From NCBI RefSeq assembly GCF_004785955.1, contig NZ_SJER01000004.1, positions 1-64,000 on the forward strand: a stretch of DNA of 64,000 nt, given 5' to 3'. Shown here in pieces: positions 8,149-16,533 of the stretch. Position 1 is the stretch's first letter, and the number at the start of each line of letters is the position of its first letter. This stretch comes from Halostella litorea. GTDB lineage: Archaea; Halobacteriota; Halobacteria; Halobacteriales; Natronoarchaeaceae. A program made the position numbers and the translations under genes. The notes beneath the pieces were generated by a model. The model was not told the origin of the DNA. It saw only the letters and a program-made list of their open reading frames with translations, and made no database searches.

Positions 8149-9330
8149 TTACTGGTCGAATTCGCCCCTGATGACCGCCGCGACCCGGTCACGGTCGAAC
8201 AGTTGTTCCTCCTCGGGGATCTCGGGATACGGCCCCTCGGTGTAGGTCGGCCACTCGCCGAACGCGTCGGGGTACAGCTGTTTGGCGGTCATCTCCAGCT
8301 GGAACAGGTTCAGGATCGGCCCCTGGTAGCGCGCCCCCTGGGCGTACACGCGGTCGTTCTGCACGGCGGGGAGCTGGCTCCCGGCCGCGTCGTCCGCGAG
8401 GCCGCTCCGGATCGCCCCGATGCTGGTCTGGGGGTGCATCCCGCCGAGCGCGAAGATCACGTCCGGGTTGGCTTCGAGGAGCGCCTCCATCCCGATCTGC
8501 GTCGTCGACCCGACCTCGTCGCTGAACGCGCTCACCGGCTCCAGCGGGCTGACGTGGGCCGTCAGGAAGCCGGGGTCGTCGAGCGGGTACGCGTAGATGC
8601 TGTCGAGGTCGCTGGCCCCGATGAGCACCGCGGTCGGTCGCTCTGATTCGGGCGGGAGCACCGATTCGAGCGTGTTCAGGAGGTCATCGTGGATCCCGGC
8701 GAGCGCTTCGTACCGGGCTTCCTCCTGAAACACCGCCGCGACGCGCTCGAACATCTCCCAAAGGCCGTAGTACTCGTAGTCGTCGACCCACTCCTCGGGC
8801 GGCGTGCCGTGCGAGTCGCTGAACTGGTTGCCGAACCACGGCCCGACGTCGGACCCTATCTCCTCGATGTCCTCCATGTTCCAGCTCTGGAGGGCGAACA
8901 CGCTCGCCGGGTCGGCCAGGTGGACGTCGCTGTTCAGGTCGTAGAGCTTCTCCTTGTCGGGGTCCCACGAGGAGTAGAGGCCGGACCAATCGAGCGAGAC
9001 GCCGTCGAGGTGCGGGGTGTACTGGTTCCAGAGCTGGTCGTAGTAGTCGGGCGCGTGCATCGCGTTCACGTCGTTGCCGCGCCCGAGCGCGAACGCCATC
9101 CCCGCGAGGTGCGTGAGCCGGGTGAAGATGCTCTCGGGCACGGCGTCGAACTCGGTCTCGCCCATCGGGGCCATCGACACGGTGTACGAGCCGTCCGTCC
9201 CGTCTCCGGACTCCTGTGACCCGCCGGTGCTGGTACAGCCGGCGAGCATCCCGCCGGCGACGAGCCCGCTGCCGCCCTGTATGAACTCCCTCCGCGTCGG
9301 TATCCCGCGTCCGATCGAATCGTCGACCAT
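8149..9330 (-). CDS. Iron-siderophore type ABC substrate-binding lipoprotein
   Basis: A 393-residue secreted lipoprotein. The N-terminus has a Tat-like TRREFIQGG, a hydrophobic stretch and a lipobox LAGC, after which a Ser/Gly/Asp-rich linker leads into a periplasmic-binding fold of the iron(III)/cobalamin class (features such as EALLEANPDVIFAL and a C-terminal AKQLYPDAF). Two perfect TTAGG..CCTAA iron boxes flank its promoter, so it is very likely repressed by a DtxR-type regulator when iron is plentiful. No permease or ATPase gene is adjacent, so it is an orphan receptor that must share a transporter encoded elsewhere. The ATG at 9330 is used; a TTG further upstream would overlap the operator. 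Confidence 0.85.
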   Translation of the reverse strand: MVDDSIGRGIPTRREFIQGGSGLVAGGMLAGCTSTGGSQESGDGTDGSYTVSMAPMGETEFDAVPESIFTRLTHLAGMAFALGRGNDVNAMHAPDYYDQLWNQYTPHLDGVSLDWSGLYSSWDPDKEKLYDLNSDVHLADPASVFALQSWNMEDIEEIGSDVGPWFGNQFSDSHGTPPEEWVDDYEYYGLWEMFERVAAVFQEEARYEALAGIHDDLLNTLESVLPPESERPTAVLIGASDLDSIYAYPLDDPGFLTAHVSPLEPVSAFSDEVGSTTQIGMEALLEANPDVIFALGGMHPQTSIGAIRSGLADDAAGSQLPAVQNDRVYAQGARYQGPILNLFQLEMTAKQLYPDAFGEWPTYTEGPYPEIPEEEQLFDRDRVAAVIRGEFDQ

Positions 9331-9334
9331 GGTT

Positions 9335-9348
9335 TTAGGCTCGCCTAA
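9335..9348. promoter_or_regulatory. Iron box 1 (DtxR/Idr/SirR-type operator)
   Basis: TTAGGCTCGCCTAA, a perfect inverted repeat with 6-nt arms. It lies between the TATA element (minus strand CGTTTATGC, 9354-9362) and the ATG at 9330, over the predicted transcription start, the classical place for a repressor. Confidence 0.82.
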
Positions 9349-9353
9349 CAATG

Positions 9354-9362
9354 CATAAACGC
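9354..9362 (-). promoter_or_regulatory. TATA element of the iron-regulated lipoprotein gene
   Basis: CGTTTATGC on the minus strand, centred about 28 nt before the ATG at 9330. It is sandwiched between the two iron boxes. Confidence 0.6.
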
Positions 9363-9370
9363 TACGATTT

Positions 9371-9384
9371 TTAGGTGGGCCTAA
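9371..9384. promoter_or_regulatory. Iron box 2 (DtxR/Idr/SirR-type operator)
   Basis: TTAGGTGGGCCTAA, with 5-nt TTAGG/CCTAA arms, 22 nt beyond the first box. It covers the position just upstream of TATA, where the TFB recognition element would be. Confidence 0.78.
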
Positions 9385-9527
9385 ACAGGGTGGTGGATCC
9401 GCCGGTTCGCTAACCGTCGACTCAACTTATGGACGTCAACTCGTTCACTGACCGACCGGATCGACGCCGGTGGGTCAGGATCCGACGGAGTAAACCCCAT
9501 CCCGGTGGCCCCCGTAGCGGTCCCCGT

Positions 9528-10253
9528 ATGACTGGTGCCAGCGTGCAGTTGATCCGCAACGCAACGGTTCTCGTGGACGTCGGCGACACGACGTTCCTCG
9601 TCGACCCGATGTTCACGCCGCAGGGGGAGAACCCGCCCGTGCCGAACTCGCCGAACGACCGAAAGAACCCGCTCGTCCCGATGCCCGACGTCGATCTCAC
9701 CTACGACGCCGTGGTCGTCACGCACCGCCACCCCGACCACTGGGACGAGGCGGCAAGCGAGGAACTCGACGCCGACGTCCCCCTCCTTTGCCAACCCGAG
9801 GAGGCGGAGGCCTTCGCCGACGAGGGGTTCACCGACGTGCGGCCTGTCGACGACGAGACCACCTTCGACGGCGTGACGGTCCACCGGACGCCGGGCCGAC
9901 ACGGACACGGCGACCTGGCCGAGGAGATGGGGCCGGTTTCGGGGTTCGTCTTCGCGGCCGACGAGACGGTGTACGTCGCCGGCGACACGGTCTGGTACGG
10001 GCCGGTCGAGGAGACGCTCGACCGGTTCGAGCCCGACCTGGTCGTCCTCAACGGCGGCGAAGCGCGGTTCGTGGAGGGCGATCCCATCACGATGGGCGTC
10101 GAGGACGTCGCCGCCGTCCGCGAGGCAACGGACGCAGCGGTCGTCGTCGTCCACATGGAGGCGATCAATCACTGCTTGCTGTCGCGCGAGGAACTGCGGG
10201 CGGGGACGGCGGACGTGTCCGTCCCCGAGGACGGCGAGCGGGTCGGGCTGTAA
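9528..10253 (+). CDS. Metallo-beta-lactamase fold hydrolase (UlaG-like)
   Basis: A 241-residue MBL-fold protein. The metal-binding motif is HRHPDH (residues 66-71), and the chain begins with the short strand pattern VQLIRNATVLVDVGDTTFLV found in UlaG-like and N-acyl-phosphatidylethanolamine-type hydrolases. A later GDTVWYG supplies the bridging aspartate. Start ATG at 9528; upstream in-frame codons read as low-complexity Arg/Pro. The gene is divergent from the iron-regulated lipoprotein, but the nearest iron box is about 145 nt away, so shared control is uncertain. The substrate cannot be deduced. Confidence 0.75.
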   Translation: MTGASVQLIRNATVLVDVGDTTFLVDPMFTPQGENPPVPNSPNDRKNPLVPMPDVDLTYDAVVVTHRHPDHWDEAASEELDADVPLLCQPEEAEAFADEGFTDVRPVDDETTFDGVTVHRTPGRHGHGDLAEEMGPVSGFVFAADETVYVAGDTVWYGPVEETLDRFEPDLVVLNGGEARFVEGDPITMGVEDVAAVREATDAAVVVVHMEAINHCLLSREELRAGTADVSVPEDGERVGL

Positions 10254-10281
10254 GACGGGTTCCCTCCCACCCGAGGTGGGA

Positions 10282-10289
10282 TATAAATA
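10282..10289 (+). promoter_or_regulatory. TATA box of the HTH-10 gene at 10315
   Basis: TATAAATA, a near-ideal archaeal TATA box, centred 29 nt before the ATG at 10315. The transcript should be leaderless. Confidence 0.7.
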
Positions 10290-10314
10290 CGTCGTCCCGC
10301 TACCTCCGTGGCGA

Positions 10315-10971
10315 ATGCGATACCTCACGGCGCTGGTCAAGCCGAACGACGGCGGCGCGTTCCATCCGCTCGGGGGGAAACTGGCGGAGGCCGCCTCCAT
10401 CGAGCGGCGGGCGATCCACCGTATCGAACTCCTCGGCGACGACACCGTGTTGCTGTTCGCCGAGGCCAGCGGCAGTCAGGAACGGTACAGGCAGATTATG
10501 GACGACTCCCCCTACGTTATCGAGTATCTCACCGCCGGCGAGGACCGCTGGATGGCGGTGAGTCAGTTCGAACCGACGGAACCGGTCCGACGGGCGCTCC
10601 GGCTTCAGCGGGAATCGCTTCTGGTGCTCGACACGCCGTTTCATTTCACCTCCGAGAACCATCTGGAGGTCACGTATCTGGGAACCGAAGACGCGTTCCG
10701 GGACCTGTTCGAATACGCCGAGGGGACGGAGTCGATCGGGTTCGAAGTCCTCGAAACGGGCGAGTACGAGGCCGACGGGTCGTCGCTCAGGGGGACGATC
10801 ACGTCCCGGCAGGAGGAGGTGCTCGAGGCGGCGGTCGATCTGGGGTACTACCGCGAACCCCGGCAGGCGTCGCTCGCGGACGTCGGCGATGCCGTCGGTA
10901 TCTCCCCGGCAACGGTGGGCGAACACCTCCGAAAGGTCGAGGAACGGGTGTTTCGCGGGATCGTTCGCTGA
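10315..10971 (+). CDS. HTH-10 (bacterio-opsin activator-like) regulator
   Basis: A 218-residue regulator. Residues 1-155 form the alpha/beta sensory domain common to stand-alone haloarchaeal HTH-10 proteins, and the last 55 residues form HTH-10, starting LTSRQEEVLEAAVDLGYY (the track-in motif TSRQ or TxRQ is diagnostic here as ITSRQEEVL) with the recognition helix around VGISPATVGEHLRKVE. Single-gene transcription unit with a strong TATA box. The regulated gene is not obvious; the next gene downstream is a hydrolase in the same orientation. Confidence 0.8.
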   Translation: MRYLTALVKPNDGGAFHPLGGKLAEAASIERRAIHRIELLGDDTVLLFAEASGSQERYRQIMDDSPYVIEYLTAGEDRWMAVSQFEPTEPVRRALRLQRESLLVLDTPFHFTSENHLEVTYLGTEDAFRDLFEYAEGTESIGFEVLETGEYEADGSSLRGTITSRQEEVLEAAVDLGYYREPRQASLADVGDAVGISPATVGEHLRKVEERVFRGIVR

Positions 10972-11050
10972 CGTGGTTTCGGGACCCGTTCGGGGCGGTC
11001 CCCACACGGGCTGTTCGCCTTACGACGCACCCGGCGCTTAAAAGGAGCCC

Positions 11051-11171
11051 CATGGCTGCGGCAGTCAGCATAATCGCCTTCGGAGCCTACGCCGACGTGG
11101 AGCAACGGTCCATGTCCGGGACAGTGACACCGAATCAAGTCGACGGTTCGAGCCGATACCGATGGCAGTGA
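11051..11171 (+). other. Possible short leader ORF (39 codons) before the hydrolase gene
   Basis: An ATG at 11051, preceded by GGAG (11041-11044) and a TATA-like CTTAAAAGG (11035-11043), opens a 39-codon frame starting MAAAVSIIAFGAYADVEQR that ends inside the first codons of the hydrolase gene. The hydrolase itself lacks a TATA box at the leaderless distance, so its transcript may begin near 11065 or earlier. No homologue is recognised, and the frame may be chance. Confidence 0.2.
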
Positions 11172-12055
11172 CGGAACCACAGGTCGACACCGATGCATCG
11201 CTGTTGACCGACCCCGAGGTCACGTCCACCTACCGCGAGGTAAACGGGGTCCGGTTACACGTCGTGACCGCCGGCGACCCCGACGCGCCGCTGGTCGTGC
11301 TGTTGCACGGGCATCCGGATTTCTGGTACGGCTGGCGCCACCAGATGGCGTCGCTCGTCGAGGCCGGCTTCCGCGTGGTCGTCCCGGACCAGCGGGGCTG
11401 TAACCTGAGCGAGGCGCCGGCGGGGATCGACGCCTATCGACAGTCGGAACTGACGGCCGACGTGCGCCAGCTGATCCGGAGCGAGGGGCGGGACTCGGCC
11501 CACGTCGTCGGGCACGACTTCGGCGGGTTCGTCGCCTGGAACGTGGCGCTCCGCCACCCCGATCTCGTGGACCGACTCGGGATCTTCAACGTCCCGCACC
11601 CGACGGTGTATCGGGCGACCCTGCGGTCCAGCCCCCAACAGATCGCCCTGAGTTGGTACGTGTGGTTCTATCAGGTGCCGAAGCTCCCGGAGTGGCTGCT
11701 GAGCCGGAACGACATGGCCAACATGGTCGACTCCCTCGAACTGACTTCGAACGAGGGCACGTTCGACGAGGCGTCGATCGACCGCTACCGGGCGGCCTGG
11801 CACCACACCGGCGTTTCACCCCGGCTGAACTGGTATCGCGGGTTCCGCCGTTCCGAGGGGCCACCACGCGACACGGTCACCCCGCCGACGCTGATCTGCT
11901 GGGGGGAAAACGACATCGCACTCCTCCCCTCGATGGCGAACCGGAGCATCGACTACTGTGAAGACGGTCGGCTCCGAACCTTCCCCGACGCCTCACACTG
12001 GGTCCACCACGAGCGCGAGGCCGTTACCGAAGAACTGCTCCGACACCTCGCGTAG
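11162..12055 (+). CDS. Alpha/beta hydrolase, epoxide hydrolase / dehalogenase type
   Basis: A 297-residue alpha/beta-hydrolase. It has the oxyanion-hole motif HGHPDFW (residues 50-56), VVPDQRGCNLSE (72-84), and the nucleophile elbow VGHDFGG with an aspartate nucleophile (Asp119) rather than serine. That aspartate is typical of epoxide hydrolases and haloacid/haloalkane dehalogenases (fluoroacetate dehalogenase group). The catalytic histidine is His279 in DASHWVHHE. Length fits soluble epoxide hydrolase-like enzymes. It stands alone, so the substrate is unknown; detoxification of epoxides or halogenated compounds is a family-based inference. Confidence 0.85.
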   Translation: MAVTEPQVDTDASLLTDPEVTSTYREVNGVRLHVVTAGDPDAPLVVLLHGHPDFWYGWRHQMASLVEAGFRVVVPDQRGCNLSEAPAGIDAYRQSELTADVRQLIRSEGRDSAHVVGHDFGGFVAWNVALRHPDLVDRLGIFNVPHPTVYRATLRSSPQQIALSWYVWFYQVPKLPEWLLSRNDMANMVDSLELTSNEGTFDEASIDRYRAAWHHTGVSPRLNWYRGFRRSEGPPRDTVTPPTLICWGENDIALLPSMANRSIDYCEDGRLRTFPDASHWVHHEREAVTEELLRHLA

Positions 12056-12198
12056 CGGGGTCGTACGCTGGAACCCATGACACACCTCCGCCGGGAACAC
12101 CGCCGGCGAAACGGCGACGTCACGGACGATGTGACGATACCCGGCCGGGGACCCAGTCCCGTGCCGGTCGGTAGCGACGCCACCTGAACGGGTGGGTG

Positions 12199-12207
12199 AT
12201 ATTAAAC
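12199..12207 (+). promoter_or_regulatory. TATA element of the membrane protein gene at 12231
   Basis: ATATTAAAC centred about 28 nt before the ATG at 12231, consistent with a leaderless transcript. Confidence 0.6.
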
Positions 12208-12230
12208 CGACGTGGAGCGAAGCCGTAACG

Positions 12231-12662
12231 ATGGCAACTACCCCGCCCGATTCGAAGTCCTCCGTCGGCAAGTCCGTGATCGTCGGGACGGCGGTTGGAA
12301 CGGCCGTCCTGCTCCTCTATCTCGTCTCCGGGCTCCTCTTCGCGTCGTGGAGCGTCGACGAGTTCCTCTCGAACCTCACCGTCGAAGCGGTCGGGACGCT
12401 CCTCCTTCTCGGCGGCGCGGGCATCGCCACGTTTGCGGTTCCGGTCGCCCTCTACCTCCACGCGCGCATTCGGGCGCCGCTCGCCGTGCTCTGTCTCGTC
12501 GTCGTCGGCTGGCTCGCCCTCGGCATCGGCTCCGGCAGTATCGGGGCGGGAGCGATATTCGGTTTGAGCCTCTACGCCGTCGGTCTCGCGCCGCTGTACG
12601 TCGCCCTGTATCTCGTCCTCGGCGGCGGGGAGTACTTTGCCCGCAAACGCGGCCTGGTATAG
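12231..12662 (+). CDS. Hypothetical four-helix membrane protein
   Basis: A 143-residue protein with a short hydrophilic N-terminus and four predicted transmembrane helices (about residues 15-38, 48-71, 78-98, 106-130). I do not recognise a named family. The ATG at 12231 sits at the right distance from a TATA element. Neighbours (hydrolase upstream, pirin downstream) have their own promoters, so no functional link is implied. Confidence 0.7.
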   Translation: MATTPPDSKSSVGKSVIVGTAVGTAVLLLYLVSGLLFASWSVDEFLSNLTVEAVGTLLLLGGAGIATFAVPVALYLHARIRAPLAVLCLVVVGWLALGIGSGSIGAGAIFGLSLYAVGLAPLYVALYLVLGGGEYFARKRGLV

Positions 12663-12752
12663 CCGGCACGACGGTCCGCCGTCCCGTACTGCGCGGCCGG
12701 TGGTTCCTCAAGTGTGCCCGAGCCGAGGCCGGCGCGTATCCGACGCAGAACC

Positions 12753-12759
12753 CATATAG
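12753..12759 (+). promoter_or_regulatory. TATA element of the pirin gene
   Basis: CATATAG centred about 27 nt before the ATG at 12783, consistent with a leaderless transcript. Confidence 0.5.
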
Positions 12760-12782
12760 CGACGGAGAGACTACGGTGGGTA

Positions 12783-13541
12783 ATGGAAGATACCGCCTCG
12801 CAACGGCCTCGCATCTACACGGCGCCGCGGACGGACGTCTCGCAGAACCAGGGGAAGTTCCGGATCCACCTCGACTTCCCCGGGCGTGCCGTCCCCGACC
12901 ACGACGACCACGGCTACGGTCCGCTGGCGACGGTCGTCGAGTCGTTCATGGACCCCGGAACGTTGATCCGGATGCACCAGCACCGCAACGAGGAGATCAT
13001 CTCCTGGGTGCCCGAGGGCGTGATGCGACACGACGACCGGCAAGGCAACGAACTCGTCACCGACCCCGACCACCTGATGGTGATGAACGCCGGCAGCGGC
13101 TTCTGGCACGCCGAGGAGACGCTCGCCGACGACCCGCCGCTGCGGATGCTCCAGATATTCGTCCGCCCGCACAGTCTGAATCTGGACCCCGACATCCAGC
13201 ACGAACCGATTCCCGACCCGACCCCCAACGAGTGGCGGCACCTGTTCGGTCCCAAGGGGACCGACGCCCCGCTGTACGTCCGAAACGAGGTCGACCTCTA
13301 CGACTGTCGGCTCGACGCCGGTGCCACCACGACGCTGCCCGCACGAGCGGGCCGGGACACGTACCTGTACGTCTTCGAGGGAGCGGTCGACGTCGGCGAC
13401 CAGTCGGTCGGCTTCACCGAGAGCGCGCTCGTGACCGGCGACGGCGACGTCGCCGTGACCGCAAGCGAGGACTCGATCTTGGTCGCGTTCGTGATCGACC
13501 CCGAGGCCCCGGTTACGCGACAGGGCACGATCGGCCGCTGA
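12783..13541 (+). CDS. Pirin family bicupin protein
   Basis: A 252-residue pirin-like protein. The N-terminal cupin carries the metal-ligand pattern MHQHRNEEII...MRHDD (His, His, Glu and His), as in human pirin and YhhW, which bind iron and in YhhW show quercetinase activity. The C-terminal cupin is the degenerate half of the bicupin. Start ATG at 12783 follows a TATA element at the leaderless distance. Substrate or partner is unknown; many pirins are stress-linked. Confidence 0.86.
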   Translation: MEDTASQRPRIYTAPRTDVSQNQGKFRIHLDFPGRAVPDHDDHGYGPLATVVESFMDPGTLIRMHQHRNEEIISWVPEGVMRHDDRQGNELVTDPDHLMVMNAGSGFWHAEETLADDPPLRMLQIFVRPHSLNLDPDIQHEPIPDPTPNEWRHLFGPKGTDAPLYVRNEVDLYDCRLDAGATTTLPARAGRDTYLYVFEGAVDVGDQSVGFTESALVTGDGDVAVTASEDSILVAFVIDPEAPVTRQGTIGR

Positions 13542-13955
13542 CCGGCGCGGACGCTGCCCTCTCAGGTAGTTGCGCTCGCCTCCCCGATTTTCGGTTGTCG
13601 ATAGTTGGCCGCCCTATACGACCCAGTATGACGTTGGTCCCGAAGCATCCGCCGTGTCCCCTCCAAACGACGCTGTTCCGCTCCAGTCCGACCAGATCGC
13701 GTCGGTAGCGGTGTCACCACCCGTAGCCGTGGTCTGGCCTACAAATAGATATACCATTATGTACTTTATTATGTATCGTACTCTCCGATATGCCGGTGTT
13801 ACAGGCCGGGGACGTCGATTTCGCCCGATGGCATAATACGTGTGCTTAGTGAGGTAAGCACGAGTAAGTATAAGGACCTCGCCGCCCTCCCCCACCGTGA
13901 TCACGATGGGATCGCTACGAACCGCGGGTTTCGGACTGGATATCGGGGGGCAAGC
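13542..13955. other. Gene-poor stretch before the tyrosine recombinase, with a possible small minus-strand ORF
   Basis: About 414 nt. The centre (13740-13800) is AT-rich. On the minus strand an ATG at 13757 opens a 47-codon frame to 13614 (MVYLFVGQTTATGGDTATD...), with no TATA at the expected spacing and no recognised homologue, so I do not call it a gene. The right part holds an inverted repeat (13842-13861) and a TATA-like TATAAG (13869-13874). Confidence 0.35.
13842..13861. promoter_or_regulatory. Inverted repeat upstream of the recombinase promoter
   Basis: GTGCTTA, a 6-nt spacer, TAAGCAC: perfect 7-nt arms, ending about 8 nt before a TATA-like TATAAG at 13869. The position suits an operator or activator site for the recombinase gene. 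Confidence 0.4.
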
Positions 13956-15074
13956 GTGACGCGTATCGAGGCCGTCGTCGACGACTTCCTCGCGGACAAG
14001 GGGAAGGGACGGGGCGGCGAATCGGGCAACTACCGGCGCGACGCGGCGCGGGAACTCGACCGCTTCGTGTCCTTCCTCGACGACGAGGGCAGGGAGTCGT
14101 TCGAGGAACTGTCGGCGGGGGACCTGCGCGCGTACGCCCGCCACCTCGCGCGGCAGGGGTGGACTGCCGGGACCGTCCGCACCTACTACGCCTACGTCTC
14201 GTCCTTTTGCGGCTGGGCAGTTCGGGAGGGGTATCTCCCGGAGAACATCGCCCAACGGCGCGACGCGACCGAACCGCTCCCCGCCGAGAACGGCCGTACG
14301 AGCGGCGAACAGCAGGCCTGGAGCTCCGAGGACCGCCGGGCGCTCACGGCGTTCGTCGACGAGCGCGCCGAGTCGGCGCTCGCGGGCGACGACCCGACCG
14401 ACGCGGTCAAGGCATGTCGCGACCGGGCGCTCGTCTACCTCCTCTCGTACTCGGGCGTCCGCGGGGCCGAGGTCCTCGCGGACCCGAACGACGACCGGCG
14501 GGACGGCCTCCGCTGGCGCGACGTGCACTTGGACGACCGCTACGTGACGGTGTTCGCCAAGAAGCAGCGGTACGACGACCGGGGCCTGCCGTCCCCAGTC
14601 GTAAATCCCATGCGACGATATCGAACTGTGCTCGACCCGCCGAGCGACGACTGGCCCGTCTTCCCGACGTTCCACCGGCCGACGCTCGCACGCCGGATCG
14701 ACACGGAACTGGCCGAACGGGGGTACGACGAGGCGGAGATCGACGGGCTCCGCGCCGACCGGACCGTGTTCGAGACGTGCCTGGAGTTCGACGTCGCGCC
14801 GCCGTCGATCACGACGGACGCCGGTCGGCGGATCCTGCGGACCCTCTGTGACGACGCCGCGATCGACGTCGGCGACGACCACGACTACCTCCAGCCACAC
14901 GGCGCGCGGCGCGGCGCGGGCGAGGTGCTGGTGCGGACGTTCGGCCACGCCGCCGCGGCCCGCGCGCTCGACAACTCCGAGGAGATCGTCCGCGAGCACT
15001 ACTCGCACATCGAGGCGGGCGACATGGCCGACCGGATGACCGACGCGTTCGAGGAGGTCGACGGCGGGGAGTGA
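13956..15074 (+). CDS. Tyrosine recombinase / XerC-D-like integrase
   Basis: A 372-residue tyrosine recombinase. The N-terminal SAM-like core-binding domain (about 5-100, including FLADKGKG and RFVSFLDDEGRE) is followed by the catalytic domain: first arginine in YSGVRGAEVL, a lysine in the beta-hairpin FAKKQRYDD, HGARRGAGEVL giving H-x-x-R, and the tyrosine nucleophile in REHYSHIE near the C-terminus. This is the haloarchaeal integrase type that is common as a single chromosomal gene, and may act in dimer resolution. I start at GTG 13956, giving the family's typical MTRIEAVVDDFLADKGKG-like opening. No attachment sites or prophage genes flank it. Confidence 0.86.
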   Translation: MTRIEAVVDDFLADKGKGRGGESGNYRRDAARELDRFVSFLDDEGRESFEELSAGDLRAYARHLARQGWTAGTVRTYYAYVSSFCGWAVREGYLPENIAQRRDATEPLPAENGRTSGEQQAWSSEDRRALTAFVDERAESALAGDDPTDAVKACRDRALVYLLSYSGVRGAEVLADPNDDRRDGLRWRDVHLDDRYVTVFAKKQRYDDRGLPSPVVNPMRRYRTVLDPPSDDWPVFPTFHRPTLARRIDTELAERGYDEAEIDGLRADRTVFETCLEFDVAPPSITTDAGRRILRTLCDDAAIDVGDDHDYLQPHGARRGAGEVLVRTFGHAAAARALDNSEEIVREHYSHIEAGDMADRMTDAFEEVDGGE

Positions 15075-15125
15075 TTTCGGCTCCGTGGAGTCAGATATTT
15101 GCCACCCCCGGCTGTACGTCGGCGT

Positions 15126-15551
15126 ATGTCGGAGATCCTGGTGCCGGTCGACGGTTCCCCGCTCGCGTACCGTGCCTTCGAATACGCTCTGGAGCACTTC
15201 CCGGACGACGACGTGACGACCCTGTACGTCATCGACCCGGTCGACGCGGCCTACCCCGCGGAGTTCGAGTCCGTGCCCGTCGGCGAGGAGTGGTACGAGA
15301 ACGCGATGGAGCGCGCGGAGGGGATCCACGACGAGGCCCGCGAGATAGCCGCGAAGTACGACGCCGAACTGTCGACGGAGACGGAGGTGGACCGCCCGCG
15401 ACACGCGATCATTGCCTACGCCGAGGACAACGACGTCGACGGCATCGTGATGGGGAGCCACGGCCGCGAGGGGATCCAGCGGCTCCTCCTCGGCAGCGTC
15501 GCCGAATCGGTGATGCGCCGGTCGGACGTCCCGGTCACCGTCGTTCGCTGA
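15126..15551 (+). CDS. UspA universal stress protein
   Basis: A 141-residue single-domain universal stress protein. It opens with EILVPVDGSPLA and ends with the nucleotide-binding signature GSHGREGIQRLLLGSVAESV (G-x2-G-x9-G-S type), then the closing strand VPVTVVR. Such proteins bind ATP and accumulate under stress. Start ATG at 15126; it stands alone downstream of the recombinase, with its own likely promoter. Confidence 0.9.
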   Translation: MSEILVPVDGSPLAYRAFEYALEHFPDDDVTTLYVIDPVDAAYPAEFESVPVGEEWYENAMERAEGIHDEAREIAAKYDAELSTETEVDRPRHAIIAYAEDNDVDGIVMGSHGREGIQRLLLGSVAESVMRRSDVPVTVVR

Positions 15552-15597
15552 CGCCCGACGGATCGGTGTTTTCACCCTCCGTACCGTAGCCTCCGGT

Positions 15598-15762
15598 ATG
15601 GCGCTACCGACCTGGGCTGAGTACTGGAACGAGATCGAGCCCACCGTCCTGTTGATCGTCGGCTTCGTGCTGTTCGTGATCCCGGAGCCCCTGACGTCCA
15701 CGCTCGGCGCGGGAATGATGCTGTTCGGGGCGGCGTGGTGGTTCTACGAGTGGGAGCGGTAG
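15598..15762 (+). CDS. Small two-helix membrane protein
   Basis: A 54-residue protein, MALPTWAEYWNEIEPTVLLI at the start, with two hydrophobic segments (about 15-30 and 34-48) and a charged end YEWER. ATG at 15598, 46 nt after the uspA stop. The family is not named to my knowledge, but the composition (a conserved-looking PEPLTSTLGAG turn between helices) makes it look like a real small gene rather than chance. Confidence 0.6.
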   Translation: MALPTWAEYWNEIEPTVLLIVGFVLFVIPEPLTSTLGAGMMLFGAAWWFYEWER

Positions 15763-15768
15763 CCCGGA

Positions 15769-16533
15769 TCAGGCCGCCTCGTCGACGATGGGGTTGACCG
15801 ACGCCTCGCCGAGCATGAACTGCGCGTAGCGGCCGGCGACCCAGGCGAACGCGTTCGTGACGTTCATCGCGGCGAGCAGGAAACAACAGCCTAGCAGCGA
15901 CATCAACAGTGCCTGGGGCAGGGTGGTGACCTCCCAGGACGTGATCGTCACGACGGTTTCGACGCCGACGAGCAAACTGTCCCACGGGATGGTCAGCGAG
16001 GGCGACACCTGGACCGGGCCGTGCATGATCAGGCCGACGTGGACCCCGGGCTGGTCGTAGAACAGCGGGACGGCCATCATCGTCCCGCTCGTCATGAAAA
16101 GCGTCAGTAGGAGGACGAACGAGACGATCCCCACGATAAGCTTGCTCGCGAGGTACAGCACCGCCTTCCACGTGTTCACGGAGAAGAACAGCCCGGCGGC
16201 GCGCCGCCACAAGCCCTCCTCCTGGAGCCAGACGCGGTCCGGCGTGTCGATGTCGACGCCGAGTAGAACGCTGGCGAGGATGCCCTCGAACCTGGCGACC
16301 CCGACGGCACAGACCAGCACCATCGCGGTCAGCGGCACGCCCACGACGAGGACGATAGCGGCGAGGGAAACCGAGAGTCCGACCGACAGCGCGATGAAGT
16401 ACGCCAGTCCGAGCGGGAACGCCAGCGCGAGATACAGGAGGTTCTTGTACGTCTGTGCGCGGAACGGGACGCCGACCACCGACCGAACCGTCGGCCGTCG
16501 AACCGGGAGGCTGGAGGGGCTACCGAGGGACAT
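15769..16533 (-). CDS. Stand-alone PF13796 sensor-domain membrane protein
   Basis: A 254-residue membrane protein consisting only of the putative sensor domain (PF13796) that usually precedes histidine kinases. It shows the family opening VPFRAQTYKNLLYLALAFPL (about residues 20-39), four to six transmembrane helices, and the extracellular motif PLFYDQPGVHV. No kinase or output domain follows. A paralogue sits at 52829-53548 (same VPFRxQTYxNLxYLALAFPLGLAYFI pattern). Start at 16533; a TTTATTG TATA-like element is near 16561-16567 on the minus strand. Partner unknown. Confidence 0.75.
   Translation of the reverse strand: MSLGSPSSLPVRRPTVRSVVGVPFRAQTYKNLLYLALAFPLGLAYFIALSVGLSVSLAAIVLVVGVPLTAMVLVCAVGVARFEGILASVLLGVDIDTPDRVWLQEEGLWRRAAGLFFSVNTWKAVLYLASKLIVGIVSFVLLLTLFMTSGTMMAVPLFYDQPGVHVGLIMHGPVQVSPSLTIPWDSLLVGVETVVTITSWEVTTLPQALLMSLLGCCFLLAAMNVTNAFAWVAGRYAQFMLGEASVNPIVDEAA

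Noticed and set aside
13614-13757. A 47-codon minus-strand frame before the recombinase gene
   Set aside because: No TATA element at the expected distance and no recognised homologue; kept only as a remark on the intergenic stretch.
13956-15074. A prophage or integrative element marked by the tyrosine recombinase
   Set aside because: No tRNA gene, attachment-site repeats or phage genes flank it.
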